Below are positions 33,409 to 45,165 of a stretch of DNA of 64,000 bases, in pieces. The notes under the pieces were generated by a model. That model was not told the DNA's origin, did not search any database, and was given only the letters and a program-made list of their open reading frames with translations. Position numbers and translations under genes: made by a program. The stretch is from the NCBI GenBank assembly GCA_964017045.1, contig OZ024802.1, forward strand, positions 14,560,760 to 14,624,759, read 5' to 3'. Source of the stretch: Omphiscola glabra (taxonomy: Eukaryota > Mollusca > Gastropoda > Lymnaeidae). Numbering within the stretch: the stretch's first letter is position 1; each line of letters starts with the position of its first letter.

Positions 33409-34678
33409 CACTCTAGTTCTAGGTGTGAAAAACCAAAAGCCCATCCCTCACCTGACAATGCATTCTTATATTTATTTATAGTCTGGTTTCTTTTCCTAAC
33501 GGTTATCTTAATAATTTTGATACGTGGGGGAGAAAAAAAGGGACGTGTGGGGGTGGGGCGAGGGGGAGGGAGTAATTTGAGCCAATTCTAAGAAAATGTA
33601 CTTCCGGCAGATGCTGTTTTGAACTAGGCGTTTACTTCAATATATAGGTTGAACTTGAAAGTGGTGTGTCAAGGCCGTTAAGCAGGCGATCTGCGACTGC
33701 GCGGAAGACGTCGGTTTCTTCCTTTCTTTTCCAAAATTTAAATAAGTCTTCTGGTGTTTACTGGGAGTTGTTCTTCGGGTTCTACAGCAACTGCTTCACA
33801 ACTCAAAATGTAAGGCGGGCCGTAATACTTTATGAAAAACTTGTGCGGGCCGAAAGATAATAGGATAGGGGCGACAGCGGGCCGCATGGTGGGTGCTGGT
33901 GGGCCGCATGTGGCCCGCAGGCTGTATGTTGCGCAGGCCTGTTCCACAGCTTTCAGTGGGGCAGAGAAAGGTTGCCGATCGTCCGTAAATGGTCGGACAG
34001 TCCGTACAAATTTGACCTAAAATACTTATCCGTAATAGACCGTAATACCTATTGGAAGCTAAACAATAAAAGTGCGTTATAAACAGGCCTTGTGGTCATA
34101 TAACATACTTTTAAGAATTAAGCCGTGTCATTGAGAACCGCTGAGAAAAATTGTGTCTTTTTAAAAATATATTTTTTTAATTTGTGATTCAAAGAATTTA
34201 AAACGCCAATTCTGGAGAAAAAAAAACCAAACCCAACAACAACAGGTAATGGCATCTTTCAAAATATAATGCTTTCATGTTTGACAAGCCGCTGCCAGGT
34301 GTGCTTAAATAATCACAACAACAGATAGATAACAAAAGAATCTTAAAACGAAATTCAAACGAAATGTTCAAATGCGCACAATTAAAAAGTAGTGCTAGTC
34401 AAACCTGGAACCGTTTAAACCTTATACTATCATACTATCATACTATCATAGTCGTTTTTTCTGTGATCTCATGTCTTCTATTTTTTTTTAAAACAACGTT
34501 TGATATGCGCTGACTGATAGCAACGTAGGGCCAGGTATATTCTGTTTGTTTGAAATAATACGCAAAGTAATTGTTTATTTGTTTGTTTGTTTGTGAAATG
34601 CATGGGCCCTCACTCTCGGGTGTGTTCATATGGAAATGTCGACTAAATTATTTGCAGACCATTCCAAAAACTTCGGAG
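33409..34678. other. Intron sequence with a possible hAT MITE end
   Basis: Around 33790-33943 phrases such as GGGCCGCATGTGGCCCGCAG and GCGCAGGCCTG resemble the right end of 'CAGGCCTG/GGCCCGCGGG' hAT MITEs, but no matching left end or TSD was found. The rest is AT-rich. No exon recognised. Confidence 0.4.
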
Positions 34679-34875
34679 TTGTGTCCTGTCAAAGATCGAA
34701 TGACCTAATGGTGTTAAGGAGTTGTGTCCTGTCAAAGATCGAATGACCTAATGGTGTTAAGGAGTTGTGTCCTGTCAAAGATCGAATCACCTAATGGTGT
34801 TAAGAAGTTGTGTCCTGTCAAAGACCGAATGGTGTTTAGAAGTTGTTTCCTGTCAAAGATTGAAAGACCTAAAGT
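34679..34875. repeat. 43-bp minisatellite, ~4.5 copies
   Basis: Units of GTTGTGTCCTGTCAAAGATC + GAATGACCTAATGGTGTTAAGGA. The first three are almost identical; the fourth has a 10-bp deletion. Confidence 0.9.
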
Positions 34876-35047
34876 CAGACAGAAAAAAAAATTTGGTGTC
34901 ACATGTCCGGCGAGAGTTTGATGAAGTCTCGTTGTTCCTTTGTTTCCGCGTTGCGTTGGATCCTTGATTACATGTTAACCCGAATCAGAGTGGAACAAAC
35001 ATTGAAGTAAAAAGAAATTCAATGTTTTCTCAGACCAAACACGTTGT

Positions 35048-35296
35048 ATCCATCCATCCCTGTGGGGCTACAGCCCATGTAGGGCTTTGGCTTGCCTCAC
35101 TACTTCCTTCCACTTAGACCTTACTATTGCTTTTCTTTTTCAATGCTTGGACTCCCAGATGCTGTAGATCTTTTACCACATCATCCATTCCATCAAAGCC
35201 TAGATCTGCCTTTCAGCCGTTTTCCTCTGGGGTTTCTGTGATGCACGCTCTTCAATCCTCTGCCATTTGGCATTCTCTCTAAGTGTCCTGCCCAAC
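35048..35296 (-). mobile_element. LINE 3' fragment (third copy of the family)
   Basis: Begins CATCCATCCCTGTGGGGCTA and matches the left ends of the copies at 3183 and 12742 in order (GTAGGGCTTTGGC, CACTACTTCCTTCCACTTAG, GTTTTCCTCTGG, GGCATTCTCTCTAAGTGTCC). It is severely 5'-truncated, retaining about 250 bp. Confidence 0.85.
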
Positions 35297-35299
35297 GCA

Positions 35300-35923
35300 G
35301 CAGATTGTTTACGAAACCAATATTATTATTTTCCCCTGTCTCTTCCTTTGAACAAAATTAGGTACCTCAATCATTCTTTTTGGCATGGCGCCACTTAGAA
35401 ATATAAATGCATCGATATTTAGGAGGTGCTTTTTAAATTTCATACTAAGTTCTTCTTTAAATTTAAAGTTTATTCCAAGATAATTTGGAAATGTCTTTTC
35501 TATAATTATCGAAATTTTAAATCCAGCCCAGATTTATAACAGCGTATTCATTACATTTACCCAGAATTCTAAACAAAAAAATCTGTTGTTAACATCCGGA
35601 AGGACTGTTGCGTTCAAACACAGGGTTTGCATAACTTGTCACTGGCAACAAACTATTTACATGCAAATCTCTGATACATGTAACCGAAATGTTTGTCACG
35701 TTTTTTGCGTTTGTAACAGGATGCAAACAAGGATTGGCTTTCTTCTATCCAGGGGGAAAGAAAGTAATCACACGTAAACATCCAGGGAGTATTGGATTTT
35801 ATCTCAAGATTATTTAATCCATAATCACTTAATCTTTACGCTGCATCACATTATCTGAATTTTAAATTTTCAGGCTTCTTTACTACTTGAATGACTAACA
35901 TGGTCCCAGAGTCTTAATTAATA
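35300..35923. other. Intron sequence, nothing recognised
   Basis: AT-rich. The 63-codon frame at 35586-35777 matches nothing known. Confidence 0.5.
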
Positions 35924-35931
35924 TCCTAGAG

Positions 35932-36302
35932 CAGGGGTGGGCAAACTTTTTGTGCGGAGGGCCACATTGACAAATGTAAAGCTATGGGGGCGGGTGGGGT
36001 GGGGCCTCATGCATATCATGTTCAATTTGTACATGTTGATAAACATTTCTGTATATTAAAATCGGTCAATTCGCTTTTTAGCATTACAAGATTGAGTCAA
36101 GGACTTTTTTAAAAAAAAAGAAAATTTGAAAGAAATTTGATCAAACATATTAAAACAATCATAACTATCATGAAATGGTGTAAAATTCAACAAAATAACT
36201 TGAAAACACAGTATTTTTTGGTTTTCTACATCCCTTCGAGGGAAACATAATATCAGTTGCCGAAGCTCATACGGCCCACGGGCCGTAGTTTTCCCACCAC
36301 AT
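35932..36302. mobile_element. hAT-like MITE (CAGGGGTGGGCAAAC...GTTTTCCCACCAC)
   Basis: The left end CAGGGGTGGGCAAACTTTTT and the right-side GGCCCACGGGCCGTAGTTTT + CCCACC are the well-known pair of ends of a hAT MITE type common in animals. Flanking 8-mers TCCTAGAG (35924-35931) and TCCTAAGG (36303-36310) match at six positions. The right terminus is decayed. Confidence 0.7.
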
Positions 36303-36675
36303 TCCTAAGGCATCTTAATATTGAGATACTAACAGACACTTTTGAAAAGCGTTCATTTTCAACTCAAAATATGAACACGAAATTAAGACGCCCTCACAGT
36401 GAGGTGTTTAATACACTTTAAGGCAGATTAAAACACTTTCGATCCCCCCCGAAGATACGTCATACCACGCTGTATAACCCGGAGATACGTCATACCACGC
36501 TGTATCACCCGAAGACACTTTAAGACACCTGAAAACTTTCTGTGATTCAGTCGAAGACATTCGATGAGCTTCTGATCACTGCAGACGTCAGCTCAGATAT
36601 TTATAGGGACTTTATTGAGGATCGAGTTTTTAATAGGACTCCGGAATTGCGACACTTGCAGTCTTAAACAATCTA

Positions 36676-37300
36676 AGTGGTATCATTGTGTGTCTTAACA
36701 CGCTGAGGGGTACCATTGTGTGTCTTAATGCTCTGAGGGTAACCTTTATGTGTCTTAACACTTTGAGGGTAACCATTGTTTGTTTTAAAACTATGAGTGG
36801 TACCATTGTGTGTCTACGACTCTGAGGTGTACCATTGTGAGTCTTAACACTCTGTGGGGTACCATTGTGTGTCTTAATGCTCTGAGAGTAAGCATTGTGT
36901 GTCTTAACACTTTGAGGGATACCATTGTGAGTCTAAACACTCTGTGGGGTACCAGTGTGTGTCTTAACACTATGAAGGGTTCCATTGTGTTTCTTAACAC
37001 TTTTAGGGGTACCATCGTGTGTCTTAACATTTTGAGTGGTACCATTGTGTGTCTTAAGCCTCTAAGGGGTACCATTGTGTGTCTTAACTATCTGATGGGT
37101 ACCATTGTGTGTCTTAACACTATTAGGGGTACCACTGCGTGTCTTATCACTATGAGGGGTACCATTGTGTGTCTTAACACTCTAAGGGGGTACCAGTGTG
37201 TGTCTTAACAATATGAGTGGTACCGTAGTATGTCTTAACACTCTTAGGGGGTGCCATTGTGTGTCTTAACACTATGAGTGGTACCATAGAGCGTCTATAA
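36676..37300. repeat. 30-bp minisatellite, ~21 copies
   Basis: Units of GTACCATTGTGTGTCTTAAC + ACTCTGAGGG with considerable divergence between copies (older than the other 30-bp arrays). Open on both strands in places because the period is 30. Confidence 0.93.
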
Positions 37301-38914
37301 ACTATGACGGCTATCACTGGGTTGAATTTAGGTAAACATTTTATTTTGGGTGGGTAAACCTACCTTTAAATTTAACCAGTAACGTGTCCACGGACTCGGA
37401 TCTTGGCTTGCCGAATGCCAACACTGTAATACACGGAGCAGGTTCCCCGAACTGGTGGAACATACTTGCAGGAGCAGGTTCCCCGAACTGGTGGAACGTA
37501 CCTGCACAATCTTATATCACAATTGACATGTAAAACCCAATCCTGCGTGGACACGTTCTCTCATATAACAAAAATGCCGTGCTGCGTTGGGAAATATCCT
37601 CTAACAAAGAAACAGGCCAACATGTCACTTGTGTATGACTTACATTCAGGGGACACGGGCTGAACATAGCTTTAAGGTGCTGGATCAAATACGTTTTTTT
37701 TAAAAGAAAAAGTCCGTAATGTGTGTTAGTGAAAAGAAAAAAAAAGCGGGGAGGGTGCAAGTGTGGGTGGGTGGTTGGGTCGGACAACGCTTGGAAACTT
37801 TATGGAATTGGTTAATGTATCGAAACTTAATGTATCATTAAAAATCATTTTCAACGCACAGGTAACTTTTATAAAAGAAACGTTTCGAAAGTCGACAACA
37901 TGTATTGTTGTGTCCTATCCTATATCTGATAGCTTTTATTTCCGTCGTTTGGGGCAACCAATGCTTACATACTCAGTACTGCAGTGTTGCCCCAAACCTT
38001 TTTTTTTTGTGTGTCCCACCTGAGCACCTAAAATGGTTTAATGTCCCCCTTGTCCCGCTATGCACTGTCGACCACCCCCTTTGAAATGTAAATACGCTTC
38101 CCCCCTGCCCCGATCATAAATGTCGAGCCATAATCTTCACACTTGCCCCCCACCTCGTTTATCCAAAGCCTCAGATTGGGTTACATTACAGTTGGGGTTG
38201 CCAGGTAGAATAAGTTTTTGACGCCTTTGCTTGTGCATCGAATGTTTCCGTCTTATCCGATGTCCGCTCCATCCTTACCACCAAACCTAAATGAAATCAT
38301 CTTCTTTGTTAGAATGATACGACTTCCCTTACTTAACGTTCCCATGGAGATGATCCCAGGCAAGCACCAAGCAAGGTATAATCGACTTCATGCTATACAC
38401 TCTCCACTCAGATTACAAACTATGATCCCTCTTCCTAACCTCGACCCCCCTCTCCTGCGCTTTCACGCGGGAGCCATAGGCGCCCCCTAATTTTGCTTCC
38501 TCCCCCACCCACTCCCGACCCCAAGCCATCACTGTGACACTACTGCGGTGAAACTAAGATTGGTTCAGAAGAATCAGAAGAATGTGGGGTGTCACAGCTG
38601 GAATGAATTCAGTTTATATATGGCACTGAATGCCAAAAAAAAAAATATTTTGCACGTTGATAAAAGGGACACTGTCCACCATAAAATCTGAAATCCCCAC
38701 CCCCCGGGTCAAATTGAAACACAGCAACCCGATGCATGCAAGATCCTTTGGGTCGGGGGGTGTTTCCACCGCTTAAGGGATGGGGGTGATAGACACCCCT
38801 GACACACTCCAATGACAATGGTACTTAACCAATCTCATGGATCATCTGATGGATCCTCGTTTGCACATCCTATTTAAACCTTTTCGCTATCTCTCTACAA
38901 CACGATGCAAAACA
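37301..38914. other. Intron sequence, no exon recognised
   Basis: A 12-bp perfect inverted repeat (GTTTGGGGCAAC at 37947-37958 / GTTGCCCCAAAC at 37986-37997) could be a MITE terminus or stem-loop. GCAGGTTCCCCGAACTGGTG occurs twice near 37437 and 37473. Open frames here show no domains. Confidence 0.4.
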
Positions 38915-39130
38915 TGACACACACACACACTAATTCAACGTGAACACACAAACTAATGCAAGCTGAACACACACACACACACTAATTCAACGTGAACACA
39001 CACGCTAATGCAACGTGAGCACACATGCTAAGCCAACATGAACACACACGCTAATGCTACGTGAACACACACACACACACAAATGCAACGTTAACACACA
39101 CACTAAGGCAGCGTGAACACACACACTACC
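38915..39130. repeat. (AC)n-containing ~30-bp tandem repeat
   Basis: Units of variable length combining (CA)n with CTAATGCAACGTGAACACA. Confidence 0.85.
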
Positions 39131-41080
39131 GTCAATGTGCCTTTCAACGAAGTCCTCAATCCACCAATATAGAACTCCATTTTGAAACTCCTAATCCGTC
39201 TACCACTCCCTGTCTGTTATCAATCGTTCAATTAACTGTCCATGTGATCTTTTAACCGTACAACTACTTTTTGTAAATTGATTGTGATGATTCGCTTGTG
39301 AATAAACTTATCTTTTTTTAAGTAAAACATAATTTATCACAAAGTTATACATAATGTAATTGCTAACACATACTAGCTGGACGTTAAACTTAAGCAACCC
39401 TTATAGACAGAGTTTTTGGATAAATCCTTATAAAATGTAATATCGAGCCATGGGGGGGTAGGGGGGGGGGAAGGGGCCAAATTTTGATAAAACATGCATT
39501 CAATTTATACACTTTATAAGAATCACTATTAGTTTCCCCTCCTCCATCCCCCACCCCTTTCCGCAAGGCTCGCAACCGCGCATTTGTTTTTTCAAGCCCC
39601 TGAACTTCTGAAGAACCACCCGCTTTTACACCCAGATATTTTTTTCCTTCGTCTTCCCGTTGAAAAAACAGGAAAAACTGATTGTTGGATTGTTGGGGAT
39701 TTTTTAGGGATTGTTGGGGCTTGGGTTGGGGGGATGGGGATTACAATTGTATAGAACGGGACCTCATCTGCAACGAGCCCGTGTGCCAGGTTTCAGCTCG
39801 ATGGGTTGACTTAGCCGTCCGCAGCCATCTTGACAGCCACACAAACCAGCCACGAACGAAAGCCAAGTTAACATGGATGTTTAAAAAAAACTGCTTTCAA
39901 TAAAAAAAATACAATCCAAAACGAGGTCTATGTGGACGGCAGTAGGCGCGTTGATTCTATGATAAATTGTAGAGCGTAACTCATGAAATGACGTCACATG
40001 GAGAATGCCTGGGTACCCGGTACTCTTTGAATAAGTGTCATGGCTTTTAAGATTTAACCTACTGTTTGCTTGTTTTTTTCGAATATAAACTGAAGAATTT
40101 CTTAATATGTGGTGAATGAACAATTTTGTGGTGAATTGTCCATTTTGTGGTGAATGGACCCTTTTGTTGTGTATTGTTTATTTTGGGCTCCGGGAAAATC
40201 TTTCAGGGGTTCCTTGAGCTTCATTTCCTCTGTAATTTTATGACATGTCCGTAGTCTTGATCTGACCGACAAAGGGTCCCAAGGAACTAAAAAATTTAAG
40301 AACCACTGGCTTACAAAATAGTCTGCAAGAAAGGAGGGATGAATTCACCCTAGATACCCCCCCACCCACCCCATATTTTTATTTTTACCTAACTCGTCAC
40401 ACCATAGACTTACCAAGAAAGAGAACTCTGGCAAGATAATATGGCCCTTACCGCCCATGACCGAGATAACACAATAACAAGGAAGTTACTTTTTCTAAGA
40501 AGGTGGTGTACCGGAACCCGGCGTGGAGCTGCGCTATTAAAGTATCGATACCCATTGGAACGATTCGCTTTGTCACGCCGCTGTTGTCTCGCGAACCCGG
40601 GGAATCACCATGGAGCATCCACTGGAACACATGTTTACCATGTACACACCCTTGCTAGTGCTCGGGGAATCATCATTTATACGGTATCGGACCAATTTCA
40701 TGTGTACACATTTAATTTGACTATGTCGTATTCGATTTTTTTTCCGGGAAACCTTTTTTTTTTTTTTTTTTTTTTTTTTAGACTTTTTAAACTAAGGCCC
40801 ACTAACGACTACATTTTAGGGCGTTAACGTTATACTCAAAGGTTTTTGAATATTATATATTTTTTTAAATAGTATGTTTTTAGTATTCTTTTTTTTTTTT
40901 TTTTTGGTTAGCTGTTGACAGAAATAATTTTAAAATTGGGGTCATTTTTTCAGCAGGAAGCAGACATTTCAGAAATTGTGACGATCATATTAGATCAAAG
41001 AAGACATGGAGATCTTAAAAGACGCACAGATGATGTTTCTAGATATTATCAAGATCATACGGATGTCTCTTTATCTCTTA
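39131..41080. other. Intron sequence, possible transposon ends only
   Basis: A ~20-bp repeat (TTTTGTGGTGAATGG) sits at 40118-40165. TTTAAGAACCACTG at 40295-40308 looks like a hAT MITE right end, with CAGGGGTTCC at 40204 as a possible left end, but no TSD is seen. Long T runs occur at 40755-40780 and 40889-40905. The overlapping open frames at 40441-40827 are unassigned. Confidence 0.4.
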
Positions 41081-41432
41081 CAGTGGTTCCCAGAAAGTTT
41101 GACAGGTGCGCATCCCTGTGGGGCCGCGGCATCCTTACAGTAGAGACGCCGCAAAATATAAATATATTTTCCCAAATTTTCTGTTTAATTCAATGTGATA
41201 AGACTCGTCACAATCGAGTACATGTTCGGTCATCAGCTTGCGCGTCATTTACTCCACTGATTACCATTACTTGAAGATGTGCGATATATGTGTGTGTGTG
41301 TGATCTTACAATTATATAGACTACGTGTTTTAATTTGACAAACGAATTTGACATTTGATCAAGAAAAAAAAACCCGATTCAGCAAACATTCAGCTGATTT
41401 AGCTGACAATCGAAAAAGTTTGGGAACCACTA
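41081..41432. mobile_element. hAT-like MITE (CAGTGGTTCCC...GGGAACCACTA)
   Basis: Starts CAGTGGTTCCCAGAAAGTTT and ends AAAAAGTTTGGGAACCACTA, good TIRs. Flanking 8-mers ATCTCTTA and ATCTAATA match at six positions. No transposase is encoded. It overlaps and explains part of a spurious 119-codon open frame. Confidence 0.72.
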
Positions 41433-41529
41433 ATCTAATAGACTGACGCTGTTGTTGCCAGAGCCATTCTAAGCTCTACTTATTGTGACTTGTCAATATA
41501 CATGACAGTGACAGTTATTTCACAAACTT

Positions 41530-41655
41530 GGTGCATATAACATCTTAAAATCGTTGGTACACATATTATCTTTAAAAAACCCTAGTGCACTTAACATCTT
41601 AAAAACTTTGTGCACAGAACATCTTAACAAAATCTGTGCACCTTACATCTTTCTT
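41530..41655. repeat. ~25-bp degenerate tandem repeat
   Basis: About five units of GTGCACATAACATCTTAAAA type with variable spacing. Confidence 0.7.
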
Positions 41656-41901
41656 TTGATTTTCATTCTGATATTGTGTCCCACTATATATGCGTCACAA
41701 ATTTATCTTGTTGGCATGGGCACTTGGCCCCCTCCTACTGTTTATCAGATATCATCTGATGCAGGGGCGTACCTGATGCCGTGTTGCTATCAGAGACCTG
41801 TATTTAAACGAAGATTCTGATACCATTTCAGAAATGGTCAAATGCTATAGTAAAAAAAATGTATACCCCCCAAGGGCTAAAATTAAGATTCTTCCACCCT
41901 T

Positions 41902-42640
41902 ACTCAAACCATCAAATTAAACTAAAAGTCATGTTTCAATCATTGCCCCCCACCCCCAACTCAAACCATCAAATTAAACTAAAAGTCATGTTTCAATCAT
42001 TGCCCCCCAACTCAAACCATCAAATTAAACTAAAAGTCATGTTTCAATCATTGCCCCCCCCCCAACTGAAACCATCAAATTAAACTAAAAGTCATGTTTC
42101 AATCATTGCCCCCCAACTCAAACCATCAAATTAAACTAAAAGTCATGTTTCAATCATTGCCCCCCCCCAACTCAAACCATCAAATTAAACTAAAAGCCAT
42201 GTTTCAATCATTGCCCCCCACCCCAACTCAAACCATCAAAATAAACTAAAAGTCATGTTTCAATCATTGCCACCCCCAACTCAAACCATCAAATTAAACT
42301 AAAAGTCATGTTTCAATCATTGCCCCCCCCCCCAACTCAAACCACCAAATTAAACTAAAAGTCATGTTTCAATCATTGCCCCCCCAACTGAAACCATCAA
42401 ATTAAACTAAAAGTCATGTTTCAATCATTGCCCCCCCACCCCCAACTTAAACCATCAAAATAAACTAAAAGTCATGTTTCAATCATTGCCCCCCAACTCA
42501 AACCATCAAATTAAACTAAAAGTCATGTTTCAATCATTGCCCCCCACCCCCAACTCAAACCATCAAAATAAACTAAAAATCATGTTTCAATCATTGCCCC
42601 CCACACTCACCCCAACTCAACCCATCAAATTAATCTAAAA
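41902..42640. repeat. 50-59 bp minisatellite, ~14 copies, with variable poly-C
   Basis: Fourteen copies of AACTCAAACCATCAAATTAA + ACTAAAAGTCATGTTTCAATCATTG followed by a C-run. Nearly all length variation lies in the C-run (CCCCCC to CCCCCCCCCC, sometimes CCCACCCCC), while the 46-bp core is highly conserved. Confidence 0.95.
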
Positions 42641-45165
42641 GTCCTGGTTCCATCACAGCATTTTCCATCACTGTCAGAAGTGAATGGTATGAAGATTTGG
42701 TTATTTGTTTTCATAAGCAGTGCCGCCAAAGATCTGAAAACACCAGGAAGTAATCATTTAACTATACTATAACGTACCGGCAAAAAGACGTAGAAAAAAA
42801 AACCGATTGAATGGCGCTGACCGTAATTTGCCGCCCAAACCAGTGAAAGGAAACCAGATTTCCATTGGATGGGTCATGACCCGTGGGGGGTGTCTCCATT
42901 TTATTTTATATTCTTCTCGAAGGGTGCCATGAAGGGGGGTTACGCTGCTTTGGTGGATACGATGAATAAATTGTAAGCCGTTGACACCAGGTTGTAAAAC
43001 GTATCTCATGTGTCAATGTACACGGTCCTTTACATTGAAAATGTTAGACTACCTACCCGCCTCGCCCAATCCCATTTTTCTTTCTTTTTTAAAAAAAAAA
43101 AAAAAAACTGTTTTTCCAATAAAATAACTTCAGAAATGGTGCAATGCTTTTATGACCTACAGGCAAATTCTCTGAAATGTTCACATTATAATAGAATATA
43201 TTAGTTTCAACAGAAAAGATGAATAGAAATTTCCTGGAATTCGAATACAACTTAAGATTGTCTTTACATTGTTTCACAATACCTCTACCCCCAAAATCTA
43301 ATTATCGTTGACGCCCTCATCATCACAAAAGGAAAGTTGTTGAGTCCTGAATCAACTTTTTTTTTTTTTTTTTAAAGATGTAAAAAATGTTATCGCTCGT
43401 GTCACATCTAAAATGCCATTCTAATTTTAAAGAAACAAAAATTGTTGTTAATAATCCAATTCACAGGATCTAATTTTTTTTCACCAAAACGAACGTTTAC
43501 CATAGTTCTGTGGGATTGTGGGGCTTTATTCAATAAGGGAGAAAACGCTGTAATTATAAAAATAAAATAATATCTTGGCAATTTGAAATTATCCGCCCTT
43601 GTAATATCGAAACTCCCTGAACCATGACATGAGTCGACTGAATTCGTGCACAAGGCAAACACCGTTGCGGCATTAAACACGATATCCGTAATTATAAGAT
43701 CTGCGGTGTCCTCTAAAGAGTGTCTACTTCCGGTTATGTTAATCCACTGGAGCATAAAATAAGGCCATGTCGAATGTCGTGAGCTAATCTCAGCACATTG
43801 CTAATCCCCTTTAAAAAAAAAAAAGAAGAAAAAAAACCAAAAACTCTTAAGCTTATGTCATGTGCAACACATTATTGTCATGTTTTATTGTTTTAAGAAA
43901 AAACACTATAGAAAATAATTATAATTTTGATTTCTTTCGTGGCCCAAGGAAAACAACTAAACAACTAAACAGCCGTAACAAACTGTGACTTCTAAATGAA
44001 GTAGGTCTGGCCGACTTGAGTTCGTTGATGTGTTGGTGTGCTCATTTTTGTTATTATTACTTCCTGTTTTTAAACGCTTACGAGGCACAAACAAATTTAA
44101 GTGTGTGTTTTTGTTTACTTCTTTTTACGAGAACAAAAAAATTGTTTTTAGTTGTCGCCAATGTTTCGTATTTTACTTTGTTTGTAATCTAGTTCAAGTT
44201 CACAAAAACATTTGTTTTGGAATGAGCACACGGTGAACACGTGTACTTTTCGTGGCTCCTTGTATAGTACATCTGAGTTCTGTGTGTTGATGTTACATAC
44301 CGTTATATGGTTTTTTTGGCAAATTTAATCTGTTTTGAGATTTGGTTCGTTTGACGCCTCGGCTCTACGTTAAGGTAAAATTAGGTCAACACACGGGCTA
44401 TAACAGCTGAGTTGCATATTTTGCGCTTTGGGTTCAGCTATACTGAATCGGTTAGGCTTAGCGGGGAGGGTAAGGGTAAGATGCATCCATACTGACAGCG
44501 AAACTCAATCCACCAACCGTAAAGTACATAGGATAAGATAAGATAAGTTAAGATTCTCTTTATTGATCCAAACAGAGGGCGATATGTTTTGATTCCATAG
44601 TACATCTACATTTTCAGCATATAGCCACGAAATATTCTGTGTGGTTTTGTTGTTTTCAAATGTGGTTTGAAGCAAGGTGCTCGATGAACCACCGTGTTGT
44701 TGTCAAGTATGGGAGTTCAGTCGTTATTGTTGTGTTTGAATGCATGCTTATTACGCGCGGTGTGTGAAAGAGTTTTTATTAGCTAATGAACGCGCTTGTC
44801 TGAATGACGTATTTTGATGTGTATTGTGACGTAAATAGTAGTCGTGCGGGAGCTATGGCGTAGAACCTTAGGGAAGAGAGATGTGTGCCTTGTGTTCCTG
44901 ATAATTAAAGTTAAATTTACTAAAAGGACTTGAGTTATTCACTAATGATTGAAATAGTGGGAGAACTTGATGAATGATCCAATCCAGGAATATAGAAGTT
45001 GACAGTTGTCAGATTCTCTGAATAACTATAGCGTCACGTGGGCGAACACTATTAAATGACATCTTCAAATGTTTGAAATCGCAAAGAAAGACGCGGGGTT
45101 TAACCGATAGCCATTATTTTTTTTGTAACTATTTATTCGAGACTAAGATACCAATACCCCGCTTG
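42641..45165. other. Large intron, no exon or element recognised
   Basis: Contains A/T tracts near 43092-43107, 43359-43373 and 43811-43824. A (GATAA)n-like phrase with TTCTCTTTATTGATCC at about 44531-44575 may be a retroelement 3' end. The 115-codon minus-strand frame at 43408-43755 matches no family I know. Confidence 0.45.

Noticed and set aside
33640..33943. Possible hAT MITE with GGGCCGCATGTGGCCCGCAG
   Set aside because: Only a right-end-like segment is visible. No left terminus or TSD could be matched.
40204..40308. Possible small hAT MITE CAGGGGTTCC...AAGAACCACTG
   Set aside because: Termini are plausible but flanking 8-mers do not match, so the boundaries cannot be supported.
43408..43755. 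115-codon minus-strand frame
   Set aside because: No recognisable domain, AT-rich composition bias, probably chance.
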